The notes under the pieces: generated by a model
Database searches by the model: none
The model's input: the letters and a program-made list of their open reading frames with translations, nothing else
What the model was told of the DNA's origin: nothing
Part shown: positions 48,654-56,743 of the stretch, in pieces
How the letters are laid out: every line of letters begins with the position of its first letter
Position numbering within the stretch: the first letter of the stretch is position 1
Made by a program: the position numbers and the translations under genes
Assembly (NCBI RefSeq): GCF_001667375.1
Contig: NZ_LZIN01000071.1
Coordinates: 1-64,000, forward strand
Length of the DNA stretch: 64,000 nucleotides
Reading direction: 5' to 3'
Origin: Mycolicibacter sinensis
GTDB lineage: Bacteria; Actinomycetota; Actinomycetes; Mycobacteriales; Mycobacteriaceae

Positions 48654-50012
48654 TCAGACACCCACCGCGCGTTCCAGGTCTGCCAGCGCGGTGTCCAGGT
48701 GCCCGAGCAGGCGCTGCAGGTGCGGAACCGAGCGGCGGCAGCCGACCAGCCCGAAGTCGAGGTTGCCGGCGTTGCTGACCACGGTCATGTTCAGCGCCTG
48801 CCCGTCGAGGGCGATCGACAGCGGGTAGTTGCCGTCCAGGCGGGCGCCCCGCCAGTACAGCGGCTCATCCGGGCCGGGCACGTTGGAGATGACGATGTTG
48901 AACGGCGGGGGCGCCGCCGAGACGAACCCGGGGATCGCCGTCAGAGCCAGCGGCGCCATGTTGGCGGCTGACAGTGCCAGCGCCTGAGCACGCGGCAACT
49001 CGCTGAACACCTTCTTGTTGCGGCGCATCGATTCGCTGATGGCCTCCAGCCGCTGCGCCGGGTCGGTGAGATCGGTGGCCAGGTTGCACAAGATGGTGCC
49101 GACCATGTTGCCGCCGGAATCGGCGTCGGCGTCGCGGCGCAGGCTGACCGGCACCATCGCCACCAGCGGATGCTCGGGCAGGGCGCGGTGCTCCTCGAGG
49201 TAGGCCCGCAGCGCCCCGGCGCACATCGCCAGCACCACATCGTTGACGGTCACCCCGGCGGCCCGTTTGATCGCGATGACGCGCTGCACCGGCCAGGACT
49301 GCGCCGCGCACCGGCGGGCCCCGCCGATCTTGACGTTGAGCATGGTGCGCGGGGCTTCGAACGGCAGGGTCAGCTGCTGTTCCAGCAGGGCAGCGCGCGC
49401 CAGCTTCACCGTTGACGGGCCCAGGGCAGCAACGTCTTTGGCGATTCCAGCCAGCTGCCGCAGCCGAGACGGGGCATCCGGGCGCGGCCGCGCCGGCGGC
49501 GCAAGCGACCAGGGGGTGCGCAGATCTGCGTCCCGCGGATCGACCGACAGCGTGCGCTGTAGCAGCCGCAGCAGCGACACCCCGTCGATCAAGCTGTGGT
49601 GGATCTTGACGTATACCGCGAACCGGCCGTCGTTGAGGCCCTCTACCAGGTGGGCCTCCCACAGCGGGCGGTGCCGGTCGAGCAGGCTGCCGTGCAACAG
49701 CGACGTCAACTCCAGCAGATCGCGCACCCGGCCTGGAACCGGCAGCGCCGAACGCCGCATGTGGTACTCGACGTCGACGTCGTTGTCGAAGGCCCAGCCC
49801 ACGTTGGCGAACCCGCCGAGCAGCCTCGCCGGACGTTTACGGAACGCCGGCTGCAGATCACGGGCGGCCAGCAGCCCCTGGTAGATCTCGCCGACGAATT
49901 CCAGCCCGGCCCCCTCCGGGGGCTCGAACAGCATCAGGCCACCGACATGCATGGGATGCTCGCGGCTCTCGGCCAACAGGAAGACCGAATCGGTCGGTGA
50001 CATCAGCTGCAT
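48654..50012 (-). CDS. tgs2: Wax ester synthase/diacylglycerol acyltransferase (Tgs2-like)
   Basis: A 452-residue bifunctional acyltransferase that makes triacylglycerol or wax esters from acyl-CoA. The active-site motif HHSLIDG is at 138-144. The C-terminal domain has NIVISNVPGP and GCRRSVPHLQRLL. The N-terminus (PTDSVFLLAESREHPMHVGGL) and the whole length agree with Tgs2 (Rv3734c) as I remember it. It probably contributes to storage lipid made from host or environmental fatty acids, in keeping with the alkane and methyl-branched lipid genes nearby. The Nudix gene follows in the same operon. Confidence 0.93.
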   Translation of the reverse strand: MQLMSPTDSVFLLAESREHPMHVGGLMLFEPPEGAGLEFVGEIYQGLLAARDLQPAFRKRPARLLGGFANVGWAFDNDVDVEYHMRRSALPVPGRVRDLLELTSLLHGSLLDRHRPLWEAHLVEGLNDGRFAVYVKIHHSLIDGVSLLRLLQRTLSVDPRDADLRTPWSLAPPARPRPDAPSRLRQLAGIAKDVAALGPSTVKLARAALLEQQLTLPFEAPRTMLNVKIGGARRCAAQSWPVQRVIAIKRAAGVTVNDVVLAMCAGALRAYLEEHRALPEHPLVAMVPVSLRRDADADSGGNMVGTILCNLATDLTDPAQRLEAISESMRRNKKVFSELPRAQALALSAANMAPLALTAIPGFVSAAPPPFNIVISNVPGPDEPLYWRGARLDGNYPLSIALDGQALNMTVVSNAGNLDFGLVGCRRSVPHLQRLLGHLDTALADLERAVGV

Positions 50013-50050
50013 CGATCCATTACACCCCGGCCGGGCCGTTGTCCGCTTGC

Positions 50051-50056
50051 TAGTCT
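50051..50056 (+). promoter_or_regulatory. -10 box for leaderless second amidase
   Basis: TAGTCT ends 6 nt before the GTG at 50063, as in the ami1 paralogue. Confidence 0.55.
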
Positions 50057-50062
50057 TTGGCG

Positions 50063-50803
50063 GTGCGCCGCCGGACCATTGCCTGTGTCGCCTTCACCGC
50101 TTGTTTCGTGGCGACTACCGCCGGTGCGCCCACCGCGCCCGCCAACCCCGACGACGTGGCCGTCGCTGGCAGGACGGTGTTTCTGGATCCGGGCCACAGC
50201 GGCGCCACCGACGCCTCGATCACCCGGCAGGTGCCCAACGGACGCGGCGGCACCAAGCCCTGTCAGACCAGCGGGACCGCCGCCGACGACGGCTACCCCG
50301 AGCACAGCCTGAACTGGGATGTGACCAACCGGATCCGCGCGGCCCTCAGCCAGTTGGGCGTACACACCGAACTCTCGCGAACCGACGACACCTCGGTTGG
50401 GCCGTGCATCGACGCGCGGGCCGCCGCGGCCAATGCCGCACGCCCGGATGCCATCGTGTCGATCCACGCCGACGGCGGACCGGCCTCGGGCCGCGGCTTT
50501 CACGTCAACTACTCCAGTCCTGCGCTCAATGACGCCCAGTCCGGCCCGGCGGTGCGGCTGGCCGGCGCCGTCCGCGACTCGCTGGCGGCCGCGGGCATCC
50601 CCGAGTCCAGCTACCTCGGCGCCGACGGGCTGTATGGCCGGGCGGATCTGGCCGGGCTGAACCTGGCCGAATATCCCGCGGTGCTGGTCGAATTGGGCAA
50701 TATGCGCAACGCCGACGACGCGGCGTTGTTGGGCAGCCCCGACGGGCGCGCCCGGTATGCCGCGGCCGTCACCAGTGGGATCGTCACGTTTCTGCGCGGG
50801 TGA
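50063..50803 (+). CDS. N-acetylmuramoyl-L-alanine amidase (second Ami1-like copy)
   Basis: A 246-residue paralogue of the gene at 25545. It has a signal peptide of about 28 residues, zinc ligands His45, Glu80 and His135, and catalytic Glu210 in LVELGNM. Cys67 and Cys115 again suit a disulfide. The catalytic half is nearly identical in motif order ([14 protein letters not shown] vs [14 protein letters not shown]). The GTG 50063 start is preferred to TTG 50057. M. tuberculosis has, as I recall, only one enzyme of this kind, so this is an added or retained copy. The lipoprotein protease follows directly. Confidence 0.92.
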   Translation: MRRRTIACVAFTACFVATTAGAPTAPANPDDVAVAGRTVFLDPGHSGATDASITRQVPNGRGGTKPCQTSGTAADDGYPEHSLNWDVTNRIRAALSQLGVHTELSRTDDTSVGPCIDARAAAANAARPDAIVSIHADGGPASGRGFHVNYSSPALNDAQSGPAVRLAGAVRDSLAAAGIPESSYLGADGLYGRADLAGLNLAEYPAVLVELGNMRNADDAALLGSPDGRARYAAAVTSGIVTFLRG

Positions 50804-50805
50804 CG

Positions 50806-52245
50806 ATGTCCAGATTGGTTGTCGCGCTCACCACCATGCTGCTGGTGCTGACCGGCTGCGCGGACAGCAGCCCGCCCACGGTGGTGGCCGGCCGGGCGGT
50901 GTCGATGCTCTACGACCCGGGCCGGGTCGGCGGATTGCCCGCCGCCAATGGCCCCAGCGGCCCGCGCGGCGATGTCCCGCCGGTGACCGCCAGGTTGGGC
51001 AACAGCGACGGCGGACAGATCGACCGGTTGGCGCTGCTGGCGATCGACGACATCGAGGACTTCTGGACGCACCACTACGGCCAGTCGCTGCGTGGCCGCT
51101 TCACGCCGGTGTCGACACTGGTGTCCTACGACTCCACCGACCCGAACTCTCCGGCGGTGTGCGGCGGCGATGTCTACCACCTGCCCAACGCGATGTACTG
51201 CCGCCGTGCCGACACCATGGCCTGGGACCGGGCCAAGTTCATGCCGACGGCCCGAAAGTACTTCGGCGACATGGCGATCAACGGCACCTTGGCCCACGAG
51301 TATGGGCATGCCCTGCAGGCGATGGCGCACATCGTCAACCCGTTCACCCGAACCCTGGTGCGCGAGCAGCAGGCCGACTGTTTCGCCGGGGTGTATCTGC
51401 AGTGGGTGGCGGCGGGCAAGTCGTCGCGCGCGCAGTTGAGCACCGGAGGCGGACTCAACCATGTGCTGGCCGGGCTGATCGTGATCCGCGACCCGGTCTC
51501 GACGCCGGACAACCCGGTGTCGGTCTCCGACGAGCACGGCACCGCGCTCGACCGGGTCGGCGCCTTCCAGACCGGCTTCGACGGCGGCGCGGAGATGTGC
51601 GCCCAGATCGACACGGGCGAGATCCGCAAGCGCCGCGGGAATCTGCCACGCTCGCTGTTCGATTCGGAGAACCCGCAAAGCGACCTCACCATCGACGAGG
51701 GCGTGTTGTCGACGCTGACGGAGCAACTGGGGCAGATCTTCGGCTTGTCCCGCCCACCGAAGCTGGCAACGTCGGGCAAGTGCCCCAGCGGCCATGAGCC
51801 CGACCCGGTGGCCTACTGCCCGGAGACCGACACCATCGTCGTCGATATGCCCGGACTGCAGGACATGAGCGCACCGACGGATCAATCGACGATGGGGATG
51901 CCGCAAGGCGACAACACCGGATTGTCGGCCGTGACGTCACGCTATGCGCTTGCGGTGCAAAGTGAACGCGGTGTCGGTCTGGAGTCGGCGACCGCCGCGC
52001 TGCGCACAGCGTGCCTGACCGGGGTGGCCCAGCGCCGGATGGCCGAGCCGATGACGTTGTCGTCGGGACCGGGCCTGACGCTGGCCGGCGGTGACCTGGA
52101 CGAGGCCGTGACCGGGCTGCTGATGAACGGGATAGTCGCCAGTGACGTCGACGACCACACCGTGCCGGCCGGATTCACCCGGATCCTGGCGTTCCGGTCC
52201 GGGCTGCACGGCGATATCGACGGCTGCTTCGAGCGGTTCCCGTGA
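50806..52245 (+). CDS. Lipoprotein zinc metallopeptidase-like protein
   Basis: About 479 residues. The N-terminus has a lipobox (LLVLTGC), so it is predicted to be anchored to the outer face of the membrane. The zinc motif HEYGH lies in LAHEYGHALQAM near residue 168, and the later acidic REQQADCFAGVYLQW block supplies the third ligand, as in neutral zinc metallopeptidases. ATG 50806 is used; a GTG at 50800 overlaps the amidase stop (GTGA) and is equally possible. Co-transcription with the amidase points to envelope work. Confidence 0.85.
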   Translation: MSRLVVALTTMLLVLTGCADSSPPTVVAGRAVSMLYDPGRVGGLPAANGPSGPRGDVPPVTARLGNSDGGQIDRLALLAIDDIEDFWTHHYGQSLRGRFTPVSTLVSYDSTDPNSPAVCGGDVYHLPNAMYCRRADTMAWDRAKFMPTARKYFGDMAINGTLAHEYGHALQAMAHIVNPFTRTLVREQQADCFAGVYLQWVAAGKSSRAQLSTGGGLNHVLAGLIVIRDPVSTPDNPVSVSDEHGTALDRVGAFQTGFDGGAEMCAQIDTGEIRKRRGNLPRSLFDSENPQSDLTIDEGVLSTLTEQLGQIFGLSRPPKLATSGKCPSGHEPDPVAYCPETDTIVVDMPGLQDMSAPTDQSTMGMPQGDNTGLSAVTSRYALAVQSERGVGLESATAALRTACLTGVAQRRMAEPMTLSSGPGLTLAGGDLDEAVTGLLMNGIVASDVDDHTVPAGFTRILAFRSGLHGDIDGCFERFP

Positions 52246-52255
52246 TGGGGGCGCG

Positions 52256-52879
52256 ATGAACCGTCGCGACGAACCGCCCGAACCGCCCGAACCGCCGGAG
52301 CGGCGGACCAGGCCGATCCCGCGGCCTTCGCAGCCGCCGCGCGGGCCTGCGCAGCCGCCCTATCGGCCTGCACAGCCGCCCCACCGGCCGGCGCAGCCGC
52401 CCCACCGGCCGGCGCAGCCGCTGCGCGGGCCCGCGCAGCGTCCCGAGCAACCGTGGTATCTGGAGTTCCGCCGGCCGCCGGCCCCGCAGCAACCGCCGCG
52501 GCCGGCCCCTCCTCCCCCGAAACCTGCTGGCCCGCAACGTCCGTCACAGCGGGTCGTGCTGATCGGCGCGGGCGTCACCGGGCTGCTCGCGCTGGCGCTG
52601 CTGCTGACGCTGGTGCTGCGCGGCGTGGTCGGCGGTTCCGGGACGGTGCAACTCGACGTCGGCCACGCCCAAGACGGGGTGCGCGGGGTGCTCACCGATC
52701 CGATCAACGGCTACGGGCGCGAGCAGGTGGGCGACGTGCGCTGCAACAACGGGGTCAACCCGACCGTCCGCAAGGGCGGCACGTTCACCTGCGCGGTCAC
52801 CGTCGACGGCGCCCGACGTCAGGTGCTGGTGGAGTTCACCGACAACGCGGGGACCTACGCGGTGGATCGGCCGCGGTGA
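52256..52879 (+). CDS. Proline-rich membrane protein with DUF4333 domain
   Basis: A 207-residue protein. The N-terminal about 85 residues are charged and then a proline/glutamine repeat, with units like PAQPPHRPAQPPHR. One membrane segment (VVLIGAGVTGLLALALLLTLVLRGVV) follows, then a DUF4333 domain (GYGREQVGDVRCNN GVNPTVRKGG TFTCAVTVDG) with two cysteines. DUF4333 proteins are common in mycobacteria and of unknown function. ATG 52256 lies 10 nt after the protease stop, so it is likely part of the same operon. Confidence 0.82.
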   Translation: MNRRDEPPEPPEPPERRTRPIPRPSQPPRGPAQPPYRPAQPPHRPAQPPHRPAQPLRGPAQRPEQPWYLEFRRPPAPQQPPRPAPPPPKPAGPQRPSQRVVLIGAGVTGLLALALLLTLVLRGVVGGSGTVQLDVGHAQDGVRGVLTDPINGYGREQVGDVRCNNGVNPTVRKGGTFTCAVTVDGARRQVLVEFTDNAGTYAVDRPR

Positions 52880-52887
52880 ATGCTGTG

Positions 52888-52951
52888 CGGCCAACGTGCG
52901 CGTTTGTACGCCGCTCCCAGGGAGTCGGCGTACAAACACGCACGCTCGGCG
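52888..52951. repeat. Imperfect palindrome (hairpin family, copy 4)
   Basis: Arms 52888-52913 and 52926-52951 match at 22 of 26 positions, with perfect inner core GTTTGTACGCCG and right end GCACGCTCGGCG. It lies between the DUF4333 gene and the converging tRNA-Ser gene, in a good position for a bidirectional terminator. Confidence 0.8.
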
Positions 52952-52965
52952 CGGGTTTGCTATGG

Positions 52966-53053
52966 CGGTGGCGGAGGGATTTGAACCCTCGGACGGGGGT
53001 TACCCGTCACACGCTTTCGAGGCGTGCTCCTTAGGCCGCTCGGACACGCCACC
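52966..53053 (-). tRNA. tRNA-Ser (anticodon CGA)
   Basis: An 88-nt class II tRNA on the minus strand. The acceptor arms GGTGGCG and CGCCACC pair, the anticodon loop reads CTCGAAA with anticodon CGA, a long variable arm is present and the T-loop is GTTCAAATC. It reads the UCG codon. A second serine tRNA lies at 36856. Confidence 0.95.
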
Positions 53054-53082
53054 GCGGGACAGCCTACCCAACGACGGTGCCC

Positions 53083-53544
53083 TCAGCCCAATCGCTGCCG
53101 GGCGAAGAACTCCTCCAGTGGTGCAGCACACTCTTGCGCCAGCACGCCGCCGCGCACCTGCGGGCGGTGGTTGAGCCGGCGGTCGCGCACCACGTCCCAC
53201 AGCGAGCCGACCGCCCCGGTCTTGGGCTCGAAGGCCCCAAACACCAGCCGCGCCACCCGGGCGGCCACCAGCGCCCCCGCGCACATGGTGCACGGCTCGA
53301 GGGTGACGGCCAGGGTGGCGCCGGTCAGCCGCCAGCCGTCGCCGAGCGCGAGCGTGGCCTCGCGGATCGCCAGCATCTCGGCGTGCGCGGTCGGGTCACC
53401 GAGGGATTCGCGGGCGTTGGCGGCCCGGGCCAGCACGGTGCCGTCGGGGCCGAGTACCACCGCTCCCACCGGCACGTCGCGGGGCCCGGCCTGCCGGGCC
53501 GCCGCCAGTGCCGCGCGGATCAGGTCCTCGTCGGTGGGGGTCAC
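53083..53544 (-). CDS. tadA: tRNA-specific adenosine deaminase TadA
   Basis: A 153-residue zinc deaminase that converts A34 to inosine in tRNA-Arg(ACG). The zinc ligand His54 and proton-shuttling Glu56 lie in HAEMLAI, with Cys85 and Cys88 in PCTMCAGA. The GTG start overlaps the stop of the upstream partner gene by 4 nt. It ends just 29 nt from the tRNA-Ser gene. Confidence 0.94.
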   Translation of the reverse strand: MTPTDEDLIRAALAAARQAGPRDVPVGAVVLGPDGTVLARAANARESLGDPTAHAEMLAIREATLALGDGWRLTGATLAVTLEPCTMCAGALVAARVARLVFGAFEPKTGAVGSLWDVVRDRRLNHRPQVRGGVLAQECAAPLEEFFARQRLG

Positions 53545-54062
53545 CGATGGCGTCGCGGCAGGGCCGCCGAGAGCTGCTCGTCGAACCCCATCTCGGCGGC
53601 GATCCGGTGCAGTTGGTCGTCGACGGCCAGGTCGGACTCGTCGAGGATGACCCCGAGCACCGCGGCGGGCAGCCCGATATCGGAGAGCAGGCCCAGATCG
53701 CCCTCTTCGAACGGCTCGGAGTCCTCCAAGTCCTCGGCGTCGATGTCGGCGTCCAACTCTTCGAGGACCTCGTCGGCGATGTCGTAGTCCAGCGCGGCCG
53801 TCGCATCCGACAGCAGCAGCCGGGTGCCGGCCGGCCCCGGGCGGACGATCACGAAGAATTCGTCGTCGACGTTGAGCAGACCGAAAACCGCGCCGGCGCT
53901 GCGCAACTCACGCAGTTCCGTCTCGGCCATCGACAGACTGGTCAAGGCCGCGGCACGCATCGACGTGCAGCGCCACTTGCCGTCTTCGCGCACAACAGCC
54001 ACCCCGAAGCCGTCCAGCGTGTCCGCCGGCCGGCCCTGTGCGGACGCGCCTTGTGCTCCCAT
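53541..54062 (-). CDS. TadA-associated protein (Rv3753c type)
   Basis: A 173-residue acidic protein always found, as I recall, next to tadA in actinobacteria. The N-terminal half is beta-rich (GVAVVREDGKWRCTSM, FFVIVRP) and the C-terminal half is strongly acidic (LEELDADIDAEDLEDSEPFEE). Function is unknown; translational coupling to tadA through a GTGA overlap supports a shared role in tRNA modification. Confidence 0.85.
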   Translation of the reverse strand: MGAQGASAQGRPADTLDGFGVAVVREDGKWRCTSMRAAALTSLSMAETELRELRSAGAVFGLLNVDDEFFVIVRPGPAGTRLLLSDATAALDYDIADEVLEELDADIDAEDLEDSEPFEEGDLGLLSDIGLPAAVLGVILDESDLAVDDQLHRIAAEMGFDEQLSAALPRRHR

Positions 54063-54122
54063 GGCCGCCTACGGTAGTCGCCGTTTACGCCCTTGACCAG
54101 CGTGTGCCAACCTGGAGGGGTG

Positions 54123-55088
54123 GTGGCGAGTGCAGGGAAAACTCCGGTATGCGTATTGGGACTCGGCTTGATCGGCGGTTCGGTGCTGCGGGCCGCCGCG
54201 GCGGCCGGGCGGGAGGCGTTCGGCTACAACCGCTCCGCGGACGGGATGAAGGCCGCAGTCGCCGACGGCTTCGACGCCACCACTGACCTGGAGGCGGCGC
54301 TGACCCGGGCCGCCGACACCGGTGCGCTGATCGTGCTGGCCGTCCCGGTGCCGGCGCTGTCGATACTGCTCAACCACGTCCGCCGGCTGGCACCCTACAA
54401 CCCGCTGACCGACGTCACCAGCGTCAAGCAGCCGGTGCTCGACAGCGTCGCCGCCGCCGGACTGCAGGCCCGCTTCGTCGGCGGCCACCCGATGGCCGGC
54501 ACCTCGCACTCGGGCTGGCCCGCCGGGCACGCAGACCTGTTCGAGGGAGCACCGTGGGTGATCAGCGTCGACGACCACGTGGACCCGACGGTGTTCGCCG
54601 AGGTGCTGGACCTGATCCTGGACTGCGGCTCGGTGGCGGTGCCGGCCCGCTCCGCGGATCACGACGCCGCCGCGGCCGCGATTTCGCACCTGCCGCACCT
54701 GCTGGCCGAGGCGCTGGCCGTCACCGCCGCGGACGTGCCGCTGGCGTTCGCGCTGGCCGCCGGATCGTTCCGGGACGGCACCCGGGTCGCCGGGACGGCA
54801 CCGGATCTGGTCCGGGCGATGTGCGAGGCCAACTGGCTGCAACTGCTGCCGGTGCTCGAGCGCGCCATCGCGCTGCTGGCCGACGCCCGGGATTCGCTGG
54901 CGGCCGCCGATTCGGTGGCCGAGCTGGTCAATCACGGGCACGCCGCCCGCACGCGCTACGACAACTTCCCGCGCCACGAGATCGTCACCGTCGTCGTCGG
55001 CGAGAACGACTGGCGCCGCGAGCTGGCCGCCGCCGGCCGGGCCGGCGGGGTGATCAGATCCGCGCTGCCAATCCGGGATAGTCGATGA
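54123..55088 (+). CDS. tyrA: Prephenate dehydrogenase TyrA
   Basis: A 321-residue NAD-dependent enzyme that makes 4-hydroxyphenylpyruvate for tyrosine. The Rossmann motif [13 protein letters not shown] is near residue 10, TDVTSVK near residue 93 and [12 protein letters not shown] near residue 115, the last two being substrate-site blocks of the TyrA family. GTG 54123 is 4 nt after GGAGG; GTG 54120 and a TTG further upstream are alternatives. Its 3' end overlaps the converging gene by 35 bp. Confidence 0.92.
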   Translation: MASAGKTPVCVLGLGLIGGSVLRAAAAAGREAFGYNRSADGMKAAVADGFDATTDLEAALTRAADTGALIVLAVPVPALSILLNHVRRLAPYNPLTDVTSVKQPVLDSVAAAGLQARFVGGHPMAGTSHSGWPAGHADLFEGAPWVISVDDHVDPTVFAEVLDLILDCGSVAVPARSADHDAAAAAISHLPHLLAEALAVTAADVPLAFALAAGSFRDGTRVAGTAPDLVRAMCEANWLQLLPVLERAIALLADARDSLAAADSVAELVNHGHAARTRYDNFPRHEIVTVVVGENDWRRELAAAGRAGGVIRSALPIRDSR

Positions 55089-55644
55089 CGAACCCGTCGC
55101 CGTCGACGGTGATGGTGGTGCCGTCGGGATCGGTGCCCGGGGTCAGGACCGTGATGCCGGCGTCGGTGCTGCGGTAGCTGGTGGCCGCCGCGACCACCGA
55201 CATCTCCGGCAGCCACAGGTAGACCGTCGGAAGGGTGACCGCGGCCGTCCGCTCGTGTAGTCGGGCCCGCCGGATCGGCAGCGTATTGAAGAACGGGCTG
55301 AACACCACGTCGACGTCCAATGCCCCGTCGAAGCCGGCACGCGACTGGCCGCGGGCGTCGGTGATCAGCCACATGTTCTCTTCGTCGCGGGCGATCACCA
55401 GCTGGCGGTCACGTTCGGCCACCGTGACGGTCAGCCCCAATCGTTTGGTGGCCCCGGACTCGTCGGTCTGCAGGTCGTAGTAGGCGCTGAACGCCGGGTG
55501 GGTGTCGGTGGCCGCCGCCACGATCCGGCCGTTAGCCTTGAGCCGGTTGCCCGACAACTGCACCCGCACCGACTCCATCCGCGGGACGTCGGGCGCGCGC
55601 CAGGTCAGGATCGCCGGCCACGAGCCGGACGGGGCTGCGCTCAC
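55054..55644 (-). CDS. Putative glycolipid-binding protein (Rv3755c type)
   Basis: A 196-residue cytoplasmic protein of the putative glycolipid-binding (DUF1089) family, with [25 protein letters not shown] at the N-terminus and [26 protein letters not shown] in the middle. Biochemical function is unproven. GTG 55644 lies 6 nt past a TACGGT box and matches the usual length, so the frame to 55803 is not used. The last 35 bases overlap tyrA in antisense. Confidence 0.85.
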   Translation of the reverse strand: MSAAPSGSWPAILTWRAPDVPRMESVRVQLSGNRLKANGRIVAAATDTHPAFSAYYDLQTDESGATKRLGLTVTVAERDRQLVIARDEENMWLITDARGQSRAGFDGALDVDVVFSPFFNTLPIRRARLHERTAAVTLPTVYLWLPEMSVVAAATSYRSTDAGITVLTPGTDPDGTTITVDGDGFVIDYPGLAARI

Positions 55645-55650
55645 CGCACT

Positions 55651-55656
55651 ACCGTA
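55651..55656 (-). promoter_or_regulatory. -10 box for leaderless glycolipid-binding-like gene
   Basis: On the minus strand TACGGT ends 6 nt before the GTG at 55644. Confidence 0.5.
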
Positions 55657-55748
55657 AGCGACCGCCCGGCGATCCGCAGCCTCCTGCCCGGCGCGCAATC
55701 TGACCGGAACCCGTTTATAACCGCACCCGAACGGGCAAGATGGCACCC

Positions 55749-56072
55749 ATGAGCAGCGACCCCACCGTGCCCGTCGACCCGTCGCATGGCGAATCCGGTG
55801 CACCGCCGCCCGCGGGCCGGATGCCGTTGACCCGCACCGGCGCGTTGTGGAGCGCCCTGATCGTCGGTTTTCTGGTGTTGATCGTGCTGCTGGTGTTCAT
55901 CACGCAGAACACGGAGACCGAAACGCTGAGCTTTTTGGCCTGGACGTGGTCACTGCCGAAGGGCGTGGCGATCCTGCTGGCGGCGGTCGGCGGCGGGTTG
56001 ATCACCGCGTTGGCCGGCACCGCGCGGATCTTCCAGCTGCGGCGCGCCGCCAAGAGGACGGCTCGGCGTTAG
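55749..56072 (+). CDS. LapA-like small membrane protein (Rv3760 type)
   Basis: A 107-residue protein with a proline-containing hydrophilic head and two membrane segments (LWSALIVGFLVLIVLLVFITQN and GVAILLAAVGGGLITALAGTARI) separated by a short turn, ending in a basic tail. The layout is that of LapA/DUF1049 proteins. Function is unknown, possibly envelope assembly. ATG 55749 is used; an ATG at 55740 is in frame. Its stop overlaps the converging histidine phosphatase stop. Confidence 0.85.
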   Translation: MSSDPTVPVDPSHGESGAPPPAGRMPLTRTGALWSALIVGFLVLIVLLVFITQNTETETLSFLAWTWSLPKGVAILLAAVGGGLITALAGTARIFQLRRAAKRTARR

Positions 56073-56710
56073 CCAGCCGCGTCGGCGGCGTCATTGCCGG
56101 GCACTCGGGGTTGGTTGCGCGGCAACAGATCCCAAACGTGCTCGGTACCATTGGTGGAGGCCACCGCGGCCTGCCCGGATCGGGAATAGAGCAACCGCGT
56201 GATCGACACGTAGTCGATGGGAAACGACAGCAGCCGCTGAGTGCCCAGGATCTGGTGCAGCACCACATTGATCACCCCGCCATGGCTGAACACCGCCACG
56301 GTGTCGTCGGCGTCGGCGGCGGCCACCACGTCGGCCAGGGCAGCGGCCACCCGCGCGCAGAACGCGGCCTCGTCGACGTCGGCGGGCAGGTGGCCCTGGG
56401 CCATCCGGGCCCAGTCCTGCGGCCGCTCGGTGCGCAGCTGCTCGATCGGCAGGTAGCCGGCCAGGTTCCGGTCGTATTCGGCGAACCGCTCGTCGATGTC
56501 GATGGCCAGCTTGCGCTGGGCGGCCAGCGGTTCGGCGGTCTGCACGGCCCGACGCTGCGGGCTGCTGACCAGCCGGGTGATCGGGTACCGCGCCAGCGCG
56601 TCGGGCAGGCGCAGGGCCTGCTGGTGGCCGGTCTCGGACAGCTCGGGGTCCGAGCCCTGGCCGTACTCGCTGCGCAGCGGCAGCGCGTGGCGGATAAGCA
56701 GCATCTGCAC
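56069..56710 (-). CDS. Histidine phosphatase superfamily protein
   Basis: A 213-residue phosphoglycerate-mutase-like phosphatase. The phosphorylated His is in LLIRHALPL near residue 8, with Arg in LVSSPQRRAVQTAEPL near residue 53 and the second His in VFSHGGVINVV near residue 143. Substrate unknown. GTG 56710 sits on the predicted transcription start, with ATG 56704 two codons later as an alternative. Confidence 0.9.
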   Translation of the reverse strand: MQMLLIRHALPLRSEYGQGSDPELSETGHQQALRLPDALARYPITRLVSSPQRRAVQTAEPLAAQRKLAIDIDERFAEYDRNLAGYLPIEQLRTERPQDWARMAQGHLPADVDEAAFCARVAAALADVVAAADADDTVAVFSHGGVINVVLHQILGTQRLLSFPIDYVSITRLLYSRSGQAAVASTNGTEHVWDLLPRNQPRVPGNDAADAAG

Positions 56711-56716
56711 GCTGCC

Positions 56717-56722
56717 ACCCTA
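56717..56722 (-). promoter_or_regulatory. -10 box for leaderless histidine phosphatase
   Basis: On the minus strand TAGGGT ends 6 nt before the GTG at 56710. Confidence 0.5.
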
Positions 56723-56743
56723 AGGGGCGTATTCGCCCCCGGG

